From an uncultured Thermoproteales archaeon (GTDB taxonomy: Archaea > Thermoproteota > Thermoprotei > Thermoproteales > Thermoproteaceae), in NCBI GenBank assembly GCA_938027595.1, contig CALJAK010000007.1, forward strand, positions 1 through 64,000: a stretch of 64,000 nt of DNA, given 5' to 3'. The notes beneath the pieces are model-generated. The model was not told where the DNA came from and did no database searches. It was given only the letters and a program-made list of their open reading frames with translations. This document shows positions 1-7,919 of the stretch, piece by piece. Every line of letters begins with the position of its first letter. Position 1 is the first letter of the stretch. The translations under genes and the position numbers were made by a program.

Positions 1-162
1 CTCCACCAAATCGGAGAGCTCCCACCACCACACGTCTCTATTAATCGACAGAGTGAAGCCGTTTACGCTAACGCCCACGTCTGCTGCAGCTCTCTCCACA
101 GACCGCCTCAGCTTCTCCTCCGAAAACGCTTCGACTCTGCCGTCTAGCTTATAGACATTCAC
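1..162 (-). CDS. ATP-cone domain protein, 5' part only
   Basis: This gene runs off the left edge; only 54 codons are present. The translation from the GTG at 162 begins VNVYKLDGRVEAF and continues with SEEKLRRSVERAAADVGV, the pattern of the ATP-cone (an N-terminal nucleotide-sensing domain of class I/III ribonucleotide reductases, NrdR and some archaeal regulators). A TATA-like stretch (186-ish, minus strand) lies about 24 bases before the GTG, and GGAAAGGA just before it could act as a ribosome site. The frame stays open further upstream, but no better start codon is seen. Whether the full protein is a reductase, a regulator or a stand-alone cone cannot be told from this fragment. Confidence 0.55.
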   Translation of the reverse strand, partial: MNVYKLDGRVEAFSEEKLRRSVERAAADVGVSVNGFTLSINRDVWWWELSDLVE

Positions 163-232
163 GATTTCCTTTCCATTTTTAGCTAAATATGCGGCAGATA
201 AAATATTGGGAGTAGAGTGTACTCTAGAAGTT

Positions 233-961
233 TTATTCCTGTAATAGAGATAGGAATTCGCTGTCGTTTAACATCATTTGTTCTTCTCTGATTTTGTCTA
301 GATATCTCTGTCCAGACTCTCTTAACGTGTTGTACACAGCCTCCACTACGTCTTGTGGCACCGTGGGTTTTGGATGCGGTAGCCCCAATCTACCCACTGT
401 CGCTTTGGCTAAAATCCACATTTTTATGTGTGTTTTCTCAACCTCCTCTATGTCTATACCTAACCAAAACAACTCTCTTACAATGCCGTATGTGAGTAGT
501 TTTATCAAATGTTGCCAGTGTTGTGTCAAGATTTCTCTCTCGTTTTTCTCTATAGCTTTCATTATCTGAGGGGTTTTCTCGTCTCTGTGGTATTTAGCTC
601 TTGACAAAATCGCTACTAAATGTGGATCTAGCGTAGGTTTCAGAGACTTGTACAACATCACTGTGGATAGTATCGCTTGACTAGCCATGACGCCTCTGAT
701 GAAGTTGTCCACTGCCTCTTCCACCGTCAGCTCTCCCGGCTCCCTCCCCTCTTTCAGATTTATTACGTCTTCTGGCTCAATCGGGTCTAGTAACATCAAT
801 TCGCCTTTGTGAAATACCGCCGGCACGCTCAACACGTAATTTCTCAAGTACTGGAAGTACGGCGTTTTGGCCATTTCGAACTCTACGCCGTCGATGTCTC
901 TCAACGCTTTGTATAATGTGTAAGACGATTTGCAAGTGTGATGCATCAATATCTTGACCAC
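233..961 (-). CDS. Thioredoxin/glutaredoxin-fold protein with a long helical C-terminal part
   Basis: About 242 residues. The first 75 residues look like a glutaredoxin or thioredoxin fold: strand VKILMHH, then a single cysteine at position 10 (C-K-S-S, so no second active-site Cys), and a VP dipeptide near 46 that fits the cis-proline site. The rest (about 80-242) is charged and helical with no recognised domain. GTG at 961 is chosen because a TATA-like AATTTAAAAAC (979-989) lies about 23 bases before it; an upstream TTG at 973 would be too close. The divergent neighbour at 1030 is a CxxC thioredoxin-family protein, suggesting a shared redox role. The single-Cys site may mean a monothiol enzyme or a binding-only domain. 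Specific function unknown. Confidence 0.7.
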   Translation of the reverse strand: MVKILMHHTCKSSYTLYKALRDIDGVEFEMAKTPYFQYLRNYVLSVPAVFHKGELMLLDPIEPEDVINLKEGREPGELTVEEAVDNFIRGVMASQAILSTVMLYKSLKPTLDPHLVAILSRAKYHRDEKTPQIMKAIEKNEREILTQHWQHLIKLLTYGIVRELFWLGIDIEEVEKTHIKMWILAKATVGRLGLPHPKPTVPQDVVEAVYNTLRESGQRYLDKIREEQMMLNDSEFLSLLQE

Positions 962-978
962 TGGAGTTTGCAATCAAC

Positions 979-1009
979 AATTTAAAAACATGCGTCACAT
1001 GTTTTTTAA
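979..1009. promoter_or_regulatory. Divergent promoter pair between two thioredoxin-fold genes
   Basis: A TATA-like AATTTAAAAAC at 979-989 serves the minus-strand gene starting at 961, and GTTTTTTAAC at about 1000-1009 serves the plus-strand gene at 1030. Both are about 21-26 bases from the chosen starts, as expected for leaderless crenarchaeal mRNAs. Start sites are inferred from spacing only. Confidence 0.5.
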
Positions 1010-1029
1010 CATCTCACATCTCCACGGTT

Positions 1030-1527
1030 ATGCTCTTCCGGAAGAAGCCTAAGCTAACGCCAGTTACAAAGACTGACGTTGTGGAGAGGTTGTTAGAGAA
1101 AGCAGTGGTTAGAGTGGGCAACTCCAACAAGGTGTTAGTGGTGTTTTTTGACTTGCGGTGTCCCTTCTGTGCGAAACAATTCCAAGAGTCAGAAGAAGTG
1201 TTACTAGACATAGCAGGTAAAAACATTGTTACCTACGCCATGTGTGACTACGTAGTGCACAAAGACGCGGTGTCTCTCCACAAGTCTCTCCGCTGTGTGC
1301 CGGCGGAGGAGAGACTTAAGTTCATTAGAGAGGTATTCAACAATAGGATAGTTAGAGAGGTGACGTGCCCCACAAACGACCTAGAGGAGTGCAGCAAACT
1401 AGCTGAAGAAGTGGGCATTTATGGAACGCCTAGTTTGTTGTTTTACAACTTTTCCAAAGGCCGTGGATACATACACTTTGGATATATGGAGATAGATCGC
1501 ATTTTAGAAGTTATATCTTCTCTATGA
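1030..1527 (+). CDS. DsbA/thioredoxin-family disulfide protein (CPFC), cytoplasmic
   Basis: 165 residues. The active-site motif C-P-F-C is at residues 44-47 after a hydrophobic strand (VLVVFFDLR), and G-T-P-S at about 132-135 supplies the cis-proline. A helical insert between them (about 75-125), with three further cysteines, resembles the DsbA/DsbG-like branch of the thioredoxin superfamily. There is no signal peptide or membrane segment, so it should act inside the cell, where Pyrobaculum-type organisms are known to have many disulfide-bonded proteins. It overlaps the next gene by ATGA, so the two are probably co-translated. Oxidase, isomerase or peroxiredoxin-reductase activity cannot be separated by sequence alone. 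Confidence 0.8.
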   Translation: MLFRKKPKLTPVTKTDVVERLLEKAVVRVGNSNKVLVVFFDLRCPFCAKQFQESEEVLLDIAGKNIVTYAMCDYVVHKDAVSLHKSLRCVPAEERLKFIREVFNNRIVREVTCPTNDLEECSKLAEEVGIYGTPSLLFYNFSKGRGYIHFGYMEIDRILEVISSL

Positions 1528-2006
1528 TTCTGGGAGAGGTGTCCAATAGGTATGTGTTAAGAGATTTTTATAAATATCTCCAATTCGAAGTTGATGACGC
1601 TTTAGGCGATGTAACTGTAATCCCACCTCCCCCTGGCTCTTCTTATCAATTCGCCGCCATTGGGGCTCTGGTGGCTAAACTGGGCTACAAGACGAGAGTT
1701 TTGAATATGTCCACCTGTAGAAAAGTGACGATTGGCAAGATTCTAGAAGAGGTCACGGGAGAGCCCATATATGTAAGCTATGCCCATAGATTGGCGTATG
1801 TGGGTCCCGGAGCTGTGATTAACCCAGAAGAAGTGACCCAAAGCTCCGTGAGCCGCGTGGCGAGACGTAACGTAAAATTCCAAGTGCCTTGGGAGAAGTG
1901 CCTAGGTGGGGATCTATATCACAGAGAAGTGGTTCAACTGGGCTGGTTGCCTGCGGCGTTGGAGCGGTTAGAGATTTGGCTCGCAGAGCGGTTTGGCAGA
2001 AGGTAA
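1524..2006 (+). CDS. Unknown protein downstream of the DsbA-like gene
   Basis: 160 residues, no family recognised. The start ATG overlaps the stop of the upstream DsbA-like gene (ATGA), which argues for translation coupling and a real gene. A proline-rich stretch IPPPPGSS (about 33-40) is followed by AAIGALVAKLGYKTRVLN, then a Cys-containing segment MSTCRKV. No transmembrane segments. Its 3' end overlaps the convergent phosphoesterase gene by 39 bases, tight but common in this compact genome. The coupling suggests a partner or substrate of the thioredoxin-family protein, but this is inference. Confidence 0.6.
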   Translation: MILGEVSNRYVLRDFYKYLQFEVDDALGDVTVIPPPPGSSYQFAAIGALVAKLGYKTRVLNMSTCRKVTIGKILEEVTGEPIYVSYAHRLAYVGPGAVINPEEVTQSSVSRVARRNVKFQVPWEKCLGGDLYHREVVQLGWLPAALERLEIWLAERFGRR

Positions 2007-2558
2007 CTCATACACATTACCCCTAACTCTCCTAAAGCCGTATATCTTCCAACCGCCGGGGTTGAGAATTTTCTCTTCCATATCCACATAGGGCAAGTGG
2101 GTATGTCCATAAGCTAACCACACTTCTCTGTCGACAGACAGCTTCTTCTTTAGAACTCTCCCCAATTTGCCTCTCTTAAATAGTTCTATGAAGCCAGCCA
2201 ACACGCCGTTCTTTACTACAACATCGCCGTGTGTAATCACTAACCCGTCTAGATGTATAGAGCTATTGTTGGCGGACACTTCTACCCCGTCTATTTTCCC
2301 CACAAGCGGCGTGGAGAGTTGGGGGTCATGCGAAGAGGAACTGAAAGAGATGTAGAGCCGCCTCGGGCGTATCTGGAGTACATCCATAGCTTTCTTCACT
2401 AGCCGCGCGGCCTCCTCGCTGTTCACTGTCTTGTACTGGTTGTCGAAAACGTCGCCCACTATAGCCACTTCGTCGGCGCTTATTGACTTCAGACATTTCC
2501 TCAACTCCCCCACTCTGCTGTATCTAGACCCAATGTGCACGTCGCCAAAAATAATCAT
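1968..2558 (-). CDS. Calcineurin-like metallophosphoesterase
   Basis: About 196 residues. Metal-binding motifs of the calcineurin-like fold follow in order: F-G-D-V-H-I-G at the N terminus (DxH), then VAIVGDVFDN (GDxxD), a histidine in SSSSHD (GNH-like position), ITHGDV, and YGHTHLPY near the C terminus (GHTH). This is the YfcE/MJ0936-like or DNA-repair-associated phosphoesterase type found upstream of helicase-like genes in other archaea, but no helicase is adjacent here. ATG at 2558 is chosen because the motif starts at once; the frame is open further upstream into the divergent gene's leader. Substrate unknown. The divergent neighbour makes or binds cyclic diphosphoglycerate. Confidence 0.8.
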   Translation of the reverse strand: MIIFGDVHIGSRYSRVGELRKCLKSISADEVAIVGDVFDNQYKTVNSEEAARLVKKAMDVLQIRPRRLYISFSSSSHDPQLSTPLVGKIDGVEVSANNSSIHLDGLVITHGDVVVKNGVLAGFIELFKRGKLGRVLKKKLSVDREVWLAYGHTHLPYVDMEEKILNPGGWKIYGFRRVRGNVYELPSAKPLCEPNL

Positions 2559-2604
2559 GCCAATGAGTAGTTCTGTGTTTAAAAATCCATATAGATATTG
2601 CAAT

Positions 2605-3909
2605 ATGGTCAGAGTCGCCATCATTGGAGCCGCCGGTAGAGATTTCCATGTGTACAACACGGTGTATAGAAACGGGAGGGGGAAAGTTGTGGCTTTTTTA
2701 ATGACTCAGATACCTATCCCCAACCGGAGGTACCCGCCGACGTTGTCTGGCGTAGTTGAGGGAATTCCCATATACACATGGAGGTCTTACGAAGAACTCA
2801 CGCAATATTTGAGAGAACTCCGGATTGACGAAGCTGTGTTGGCGTACAGCGATTTGTTGTACGTCGACGTGGGTCACTTGATATCGGCAGTTTTAGCAAG
2901 CGGAGCGTCGTTTAAAATTCACGGCCCTAACGACACATATCTAAACTCCATAAGGCCAGTCTTCGCAATAACTGCGACGAGGACTGGCGCCGGCAAGTCT
3001 ACAGTTTCGAGAGAGGTAGTGAGAGAGTTGACTTCACGTGGTGTAAGAGTGGCAGTGGTGAGACACCCCATGCCGTATAGAAAACTTGAGGAGAGCGTGG
3101 TGGAGATATTCAGACGCGTCGAGGAGTTGGAGAGAGTAACTCTCGAAGAGAGAGAAGAGTATGAACAATATGTAGAGATGGGGATCCCCGTACTGGCTGG
3201 CGTTGACTACGGGATAGTGTTGAGAGAAGCCGAGTCGTTGGGTGACGTCATTATCTGGGACGGGGGAAATAACGACTTTCCCTTCTTCAGACCGAACTTC
3301 TTAATCACCGTGACGGACGCGCGCAGGCCGGGGCACGAAATTTCGTCATTCCCCGGCGAGGTGAATTTGAGGTTGGCAGACGTCGTGATTGTGACTAAAG
3401 TCAGCGACGCTCCGAGAGAGGCAGTGGGGGAGGTGGTGAAGAACGTAGAGAGAGCAAACCCCAGAGCTTTAATAACAAAAGCCGACTTGGAGGTGTACGT
3501 GGAGAGAGAGATAACTGGAAAGAGAGTGTTGATCATAGAAGACGCGCCCACGGTAACTCACGGCGGGTTACCCCACGGGGCTGGATACATTGCAGCAGTT
3601 AAACACGGCGCGGTGGTGGTGGACCCAAGGCCGCACGCCGTAGGTATCGTGAAGAGAGTGTACGAGGAGTATAACGTCGGGCCCGTCTTGCCGAGTTTGG
3701 GTTACACACCAGACCAGAGGAGAGACTTGGAAGAAACCATCAAGAGAGTGGAGGCGGACTTGGTGTTGTTGGCGACGCCGGCTAGGATAGAGAGAGTGGT
3801 GAAGATAGACAAACCCACAGTTAGAGTGTTTTGGAGACTCAAAGTGTTAGAGGGGCCAACGGTGAGAGACATCGTAAATTTGTTTCTAGAGAGAATCAAG
3901 CAGTTTTAA
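2605..3909 (+). CDS. Cyclic 2,3-diphosphoglycerate synthetase-family protein
   Basis: 434 residues. The N-terminal domain (1-115) begins VRVAIIGAAGRDFHVYN, the opening of the archaeal cyclic 2,3-diphosphoglycerate synthetase (cDPGS) family, which cyclises 2,3-bisphosphoglycerate with ATP to a thermoprotectant solute. A P-loop-like T-R-T-G-A-G-K-S-T is at about 125-133, and W-D-G-G-N-N-D-F-P-F is a further family signature near the middle. The ATG at 2605 is used; an upstream in-frame extension to 2431 would run through the divergent phosphoesterase and is a shadow. Some members are annotated only as GTPases, so the solute-making role is family-based rather than proven here. Confidence 0.75.
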   Translation: MVRVAIIGAAGRDFHVYNTVYRNGRGKVVAFLMTQIPIPNRRYPPTLSGVVEGIPIYTWRSYEELTQYLRELRIDEAVLAYSDLLYVDVGHLISAVLASGASFKIHGPNDTYLNSIRPVFAITATRTGAGKSTVSREVVRELTSRGVRVAVVRHPMPYRKLEESVVEIFRRVEELERVTLEEREEYEQYVEMGIPVLAGVDYGIVLREAESLGDVIIWDGGNNDFPFFRPNFLITVTDARRPGHEISSFPGEVNLRLADVVIVTKVSDAPREAVGEVVKNVERANPRALITKADLEVYVEREITGKRVLIIEDAPTVTHGGLPHGAGYIAAVKHGAVVVDPRPHAVGIVKRVYEEYNVGPVLPSLGYTPDQRRDLEETIKRVEADLVLLATPARIERVVKIDKPTVRVFWRLKVLEGPTVRDIVNLFLERIKQF

Positions 3910-4555
3910 CCCCCTCCAGAGTTCCCCCCAGGAGGGAGAGGAGTTTTCCAAGGTGGTTAGCCGCGTCTATCAGCGTCTCTGGCTTGACTCCACTAACTCC
4001 AGCCACCACCATGAGTACGTCTCTAGTGGTTTCGTCTACTTTAGTCTCCACGCTGTCTCTATATGGATATACGTGGAGTATCTGACTCTCAGACGCTAAC
4101 ACGATCTGCTCGTCTAACTCCATTACGTTTCCGCCTATGGGTTTAAACACTTCGCCTCTTCTAGACTTCCTGAGATATAGCGTGTCGCCTCTGATTTTAG
4201 CCACGTCGTATAACCCAATTGGGACTAGGTACTTTATCGAAATGGCGTTCCCAGCGTCGACCACTGGGTTTATCTTTGGGAGTGGCTCTCCCCTCAACAC
4301 ACGTCTCAAGAGAGCTTCTTGTGACGGCCTCTGTTTCGTGGGGTCTATGTCGAGGACTCTCCAGTAGAAATCTCTATATGCCCTAATCACTGGATGGTTT
4401 TTTAAGTCTATAGACAGCGATTTCTTGACCTCCTCCACAATTTCGCCTATGGCCTCCGCCAGTTGTTGTGGATAAGTTCTGTTGTCTACGCTGCGTACTA
4501 CTCCGTAAGTTATGAACACACCCAGTTCTCTGACGTAGTTAACTACGGTAACCAC
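3896..4555 (-). CDS. Stand-alone B3/B4 tRNA-binding-domain protein
   Basis: 219 residues. The sequence matches the B3/B4 fold of the phenylalanyl-tRNA synthetase beta chain: [22 protein letters not shown] is followed by [18 protein letters not shown], then [19 protein letters not shown]. In PheRS and related free-standing proteins this domain takes part in editing or amino-acid binding. No catalytic synthetase core is attached. The GTG at 4555 is chosen because GAGGAG lies just before it and the region further upstream overlaps the divergent S-adenosylhomocysteinase gene. A trans-editing function is possible but unproven. It overlaps the 3' end of the convergent cDPGS-like gene by 14 bases. 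Confidence 0.7.
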   Translation of the reverse strand: MVTVVNYVRELGVFITYGVVRSVDNRTYPQQLAEAIGEIVEEVKKSLSIDLKNHPVIRAYRDFYWRVLDIDPTKQRPSQEALLRRVLRGEPLPKINPVVDAGNAISIKYLVPIGLYDVAKIRGDTLYLRKSRRGEVFKPIGGNVMELDEQIVLASESQILHVYPYRDSVETKVDETTRDVLMVVAGVSGVKPETLIDAANHLGKLLSLLGGTLEGVKTA

Positions 4556-4572
4556 GTCTCCTCTATTTCTTG

Positions 4573-4580
4573 TATTTAAA
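4573..4580 (+). promoter_or_regulatory. TATA box of the S-adenosylhomocysteinase gene
   Basis: TATTTAAA lies 22 bases before the ATG at 4602. This spacing means transcription would begin at or next to the ATG, giving a leaderless mRNA, and it decides against the in-frame TTG at 4596. Confidence 0.6.
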
Positions 4581-4601
4581 AGGCGTATTTTCGATTTGAG
4601 T

Positions 4602-5912
4602 ATGGAGAGTCGCGTGAAAGATCTCTCTCTAGCAGACAAGGGGAGAGAACAACTATACTGGGCGGAGAGGAATATGAATGTGCTCCTAGAAATAAGGCGG
4701 AGGTTTGAGAAAGAGAAACCTCTCGCCGGCCACACTATAGCTGCGTGTCTCCACGTGACTAAAGAAACTGGCGTGTTAATCCGCACGTTGGTGTCCGGCG
4801 GTGCGCGAGTAGTCTTAATACCGTCAAACCCCCTCTCTACTCAAGACGACGTCGCCGCTGCGTTAGTTGGAGAGGGGGTATATGTCTACGCTTGGAGAGG
4901 TATGGGAGAGAGAGATTACTACAACGCCATTGGGTTCGCTCTGTCGTTCTACCCAACTGTGACACTAGACGATGGGGCAGACCTCACAGTCACAATACAT
5001 AAACTCAGGTACGACATAAGAGATGATTCTGTAAGATACGTCTTGGAAACCGCCGGCGGTCTAGATGTGGAGAAGTTAGTGACTAACTTAGCTGGGGGCA
5101 CTGAGGAGACTACCACCGGCGTCGTTAGACTCAGAGCGTTGAAACAAGCGGGCAAGTTGTTGTATCCAATCATAGCCGTGAATGAGTCTTACACAAAATA
5201 CCTATTTGACAATAGATATGGCACTGGACAATCCACATGGGACGGCGTAGTGAGAGCCACGAACATGCTTGTGGCAGGCAAAAGCGTGGTGGTAGTTGGA
5301 TATGGTTGGGTCGGCAGGGGTATTGCAATCAGAGCGAGGGGGTTAGGCGCGCGTAGGGTGATAGTAGTGGAGCAAGACCCAGTGAGGGCCTTGGAGGCCG
5401 TCTTTGACGGTTTTGAAGTCATGCCGATGGATAAAGCAGCCACCGAGGGCGATATATTCATCACAGCCACGGGTAACATAAGAGTCATAAACCTAAACCA
5501 CATTTACAAAATGAAAGATGGCGCTGTTCTGGCTAACGCTGGACACTTCAACGTGGAGATTGACGTAGTTGGGTTGGAACGTGTGGCAATCGCCAAGAGA
5601 GCCATAAGGCCTTATCTAGATGAGTATATATTGCCCAGCGGCAGGCGGATATACTTAATCGGCGAGGGGCGTTTAGTGAATTTAGTGGCGGCAGAGGGAC
5701 ATCCCTCAGAAGTTATGGATCTCTCGTTTGCGAATCAAGCTCTAGCTGCAGAGTATATAACTAAACGCAAACTCGCTGTGGACATATACAAACTCCCCGA
5801 CGAGTTAGACAGAGAAGTAGCTCTGTTAAAGTTGAGGACCATGGGCATAGAGATTGAGCAATTGACAGAAGAACAGATGAGATATATAACTTCGTGGGAG
5901 TTAGGTACGTAA
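4602..5912 (+). CDS. ahcY: S-adenosylhomocysteinase
   Basis: 436 residues. It hydrolyses S-adenosylhomocysteine to adenosine and homocysteine, removing the product inhibitor of methyltransferases. Family signatures seen: [19 protein letters not shown] near 44-62, [10 protein letters not shown] at about 165-174, a Rossmann NAD loop G-Y-G-W-V-G near 233-238, and [10 protein letters not shown] at about 320. The length fits archaeal members. Its stop codon TAA overlaps the first base of a possible C/D box sRNA. Cytoplasmic tetramer in known relatives. Confidence 0.95.
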   Translation: MESRVKDLSLADKGREQLYWAERNMNVLLEIRRRFEKEKPLAGHTIAACLHVTKETGVLIRTLVSGGARVVLIPSNPLSTQDDVAAALVGEGVYVYAWRGMGERDYYNAIGFALSFYPTVTLDDGADLTVTIHKLRYDIRDDSVRYVLETAGGLDVEKLVTNLAGGTEETTTGVVRLRALKQAGKLLYPIIAVNESYTKYLFDNRYGTGQSTWDGVVRATNMLVAGKSVVVVGYGWVGRGIAIRARGLGARRVIVVEQDPVRALEAVFDGFEVMPMDKAATEGDIFITATGNIRVINLNHIYKMKDGAVLANAGHFNVEIDVVGLERVAIAKRAIRPYLDEYILPSGRRIYLIGEGRLVNLVAAEGHPSEVMDLSFANQALAAEYITKRKLAVDIYKLPDELDREVALLKLRTMGIEIEQLTEEQMRYITSWELGT

Positions 5913-5960
5913 TGATTACAAAAGAAATTCCCGACTAGTGACGACACTGACCTGCGATGA
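5912..5960 (+). ncRNA. Weak C/D box sRNA candidate at the ahcY stop codon
   Basis: Reading downstream from the ahcY stop: ATGATTA (C-like, 6 of 7 to RTGATGA), 12 bases, CCGA (D'-like), 3 bases, GTGACGA (C'-like, 6 of 7), 12 bases, ATGA (D-like). The spacing 7-12-4-3-7-12-4 is identical to three better candidates in this window. The D box should be CTGA, and ATGA there is a real weakness; the region also encodes the end of the antisense coiled-coil gene. Treat as a possibility only. Confidence 0.3.
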
Positions 5961-6239
5961 ACATTTTTTATACATATCTCTATACAGTTTAACTCTTCTC
6001 TTCACCACTCTCACTTGTCTCCTAACTTTAGCCAAATCACTCGGGGCAATTTCATAACTCTTGAGTTCTCTGTAGAGAGACTCAAGTCTCTCCCTTTCTT
6101 CTTCCCACTTCTCTAGGAGAGACTTAATCCTCCTACACTCCAACTCCACTTCTTCGTCTCTAATCAATTGTCTCACTTTCTCCACGTCTATGCCCCCCAA
6201 GTATTTGCCCAATTTCTCTATCAAGTAATCCACCTCCAT
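5916..6239 (-). CDS. Small coiled-coil protein of unknown function
   Basis: 107 residues from the ATG at 6239. The middle (about 30-85) is a strong heptad-like charged helix: ECRRIKSLLEKWEEERERL then ESLYRELKSYEIAP, followed by a basic tail (RRQVRVVKRRVKLYRDMYKKC). No enzyme motif is seen. Its start lies within the 3' end of the upstream gene (6221-6514), an 18-base overlap, so the two form an operon. The longer open frame up to 6368 is Arg/Ser-rich, antisense-like sequence and is not counted. A nucleic-acid or scaffold role is possible from charge, but no function is claimed. Confidence 0.6.
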   Translation of the reverse strand: MEVDYLIEKLGKYLGGIDVEKVRQLIRDEEVELECRRIKSLLEKWEEERERLESLYRELKSYEIAPSDLAKVRRQVRVVKRRVKLYRDMYKKCSSQVSVVTSREFLL

Positions 6240-6514
6240 ATCCTCTCCACTATCCGACGTCCCACATACTCGTCGTCTTCTACCACGTCTAGAGTTTCCA
6301 AATTCTCTAGACGCTCGACTGCTTCTTCGAAAGCTTCCTCTGCCACTTCTTCCTCTACCGCAATCCACCTCCTAGGGTTCTCTTCCTTACTCAAGTCTAT
6401 AGACAGGAGGGCCGCGACTTGTCTAAAAGAGTCCTCGTCTAATATCTGTCTCAGTCTATAGAGCTCGATGGATTTCCTCAAGCGGGGTAACTTGGCTAAT
6501 TGCGTAATTTCCAC
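6221..6514 (-). CDS. Small acidic helical protein of unknown function
   Basis: 97 residues starting at GTG 6514, with a TATA-like TTTTATAG about 23 bases upstream (6533-6541 on the minus strand). The N terminus (EITQLAKLPRLRKSIELYRL) is basic and helical; the C-terminal half is very acidic (VEEEVAEEAFEEAVERLENL). It partially overlaps the next coiled-coil gene, and the pair reads as a two-gene unit between ahcY and the ribosomal L14 gene. No family recognised. Confidence 0.55.
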   Translation of the reverse strand: MEITQLAKLPRLRKSIELYRLRQILDEDSFRQVAALLSIDLSKEENPRRWIAVEEEVAEEAFEEAVERLENLETLDVVEDDEYVGRRIVERIWRWIT

Positions 6515-6571
6515 AAGTATCTCTCTACCTATCTATAAAACTACAATAGTTAATTGGGGATCGACCGAAAG

Positions 6572-7006
6572 TTATACTACTATAGACGCCAAGTTGGCTA
6601 TAGTAGGCCAGCGGAGTGCAGCCTCCATTGCTACCGGGCCATGTATTTCAGAGCCTTTGGGATCTCCCTCCGGCGTTGTTAAGACTACTGCGTTGTCTTC
6701 AAACATTACCCAAGTGCCGTCGGCTCTCCTAAACGGTTTTTTCTGCCTAATTACAATAGCTCTAAATATCTGCCTACGTAACTCCGGCTTGCCCTCTCTC
6801 ACCACAACCACAGCCATGTCGCCCACCGCGGCGCCCGGCACTCTCCTGTGTACTGTCTTGGAGGCGTGACCAACTACGCCTATAACTCGCACTACTTTCG
6901 CACCTGAGTTGTCAGCCACCGGCACGAGGCTATTCATGAAGATGCCCGGCGGTATGTGAAATCTGTACGGCACTCCCACAGTTCTCGCACCGCCGCGTTT
7001 AGCCAT
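6572..7006 (-). CDS. rpl14p: 50S ribosomal protein L14 (uL14)
   Basis: 144 residues. The uL14 signature is clear: [18 protein letters not shown] near 28-45, then [21 protein letters not shown], and a C-terminal [19 protein letters not shown]. It sits near the L3/EF-Tu interface of the large subunit in known ribosomes. Here it is a single gene away from other ribosomal genes, unlike the long S10/spc clusters of many archaea. A TATA-like TTTTTATAG lies just upstream of the ATG (about 7026-7034). Confidence 0.95.
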   Translation of the reverse strand: MAKRGGARTVGVPYRFHIPPGIFMNSLVPVADNSGAKVVRVIGVVGHASKTVHRRVPGAAVGDMAVVVVREGKPELRRQIFRAIVIRQKKPFRRADGTWVMFEDNAVVLTTPEGDPKGSEIHGPVAMEAALRWPTIANLASIVV

Positions 7007-7042
7007 ACGTCAACGACGGTCTCTCTATAAAAACTTTATGGC

Positions 7043-7098
7043 GGGTCAGTCCGTCCGTCGTAATTCACAAGTCATAAACCAACGCGTTCATCAAACCC
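7043..7098 (-). ncRNA. C/D box sRNA candidate overlapping the DUF362 gene stop
   Basis: On the minus strand: TTGATGA (C, using the TGA stop of the upstream gene), 12 bases, ATGA (D'), 3 bases, GTGAATT (C'), 12 bases, CTGA (D). The flanks GGG before the C box and CCC after the D box can pair to form the terminal stem next to the kink-turn. This is the compact dual-guide layout known for Pyrobaculum 2'-O-methylation guide RNAs, which often overlap ORF 3' ends. The guides are the 12 bases before D' (complement of 7076-7087) and before D (complement of 7050-7061). Targets were not identified. Confidence 0.6.
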
Positions 7099-7891
7099 CC
7101 TTCTTCCAAGACAACAATATCCCCACGTTACTAGTGAGTTTTATAGATATTTTGTTTTCCTCCACTAACCGAGGTATTCTTATGTCGGGCCACACGCCGT
7201 TGTAGTAAAAATAGAGATAACCCAAATCAGAGGAATCTACCCCAAGCCCCCGGCTCACCACGTAGTCTACCTCTGCGCAATTCTCGCCGAAGATCTCCAG
7301 TCCCCAATACCTCTGGAACCCCTTTATGGGTCCATCGCCCTCGATGACGAATTTACCGTCTGCGATACAGAAGGTGTTTTTCTCCATTCTGTATATGTCC
7401 GCAATGTATTTATACAAAGCTCTGAAGCCCTCGTAGAGATTCTGGGCGTCTTTAGGCTCCAACACTTGCAGCGCGGCGGTGGGCATAGTCAAATATAGAA
7501 TAGTCTGTGGGTGACTCACTGGGATAGACATTACGACCTTAAGTAGAGATTCGTCGAAAGCTTCTTCTAGAGCTCTCACGACGATTTTTCTACCTCTTGG
7601 AGACTGTACTTCAATTTTGTGACTTGCTGAGTAGTGTGGTTGTACGATCTTGACGCCGTATTTCGCCGCAGTTTTTTCAAGACCCATGATTTTAACTGCT
7701 TTCTCAAAGTAAGACTTAGGCATTGAGAACGTTATGGAGACATCTCTGCCCTGCAGCTTCTGCAACAGTGTCTCTATCAATTCCACTCTGGGATTTGCTT
7801 GAGATGGAATGTAACTATGTACACCCAATACGATTAACGCGTCTCTATGTGGCACTTCGACAACTTCATCCGCCAACACAGCCTTCACCAC
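7091..7891 (-). CDS. DUF362-family protein
   Basis: 266 residues. The C-terminal third carries the DUF362 signature: EGDGPIKGFQRYWGLEIFG, then CAEVDYVVSRGLGVDSSDLGYL, which corresponds to the family pattern E-G-[DN]-G-P ... D-x-V-A-x-D-x-V ... G-[FV]-D ... I-G-Y-L. The N terminus has LIVLGVHSYIPSQANPRVELIE. Many DUF362 proteins carry ferredoxin-like clusters; this one has only two cysteines, so it would be a cluster-free version. GTG at 7891 (or the adjacent GTG at 7888) has AATATTTATT about 24 bases upstream. It lies just downstream of truD on the same strand. Biochemical function is not known. Confidence 0.7.
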   Translation of the reverse strand: MVKAVLADEVVEVPHRDALIVLGVHSYIPSQANPRVELIETLLQKLQGRDVSITFSMPKSYFEKAVKIMGLEKTAAKYGVKIVQPHYSASHKIEVQSPRGRKIVVRALEEAFDESLLKVVMSIPVSHPQTILYLTMPTAALQVLEPKDAQNLYEGFRALYKYIADIYRMEKNTFCIADGKFVIEGDGPIKGFQRYWGLEIFGENCAEVDYVVSRGLGVDSSDLGYLYFYYNGVWPDIRIPRLVEENKISIKLTSNVGILLSWKKGV

Positions 7892-7919
7892 GGCAAAAAC
7901 TGCAAAACAAAATAAATAT

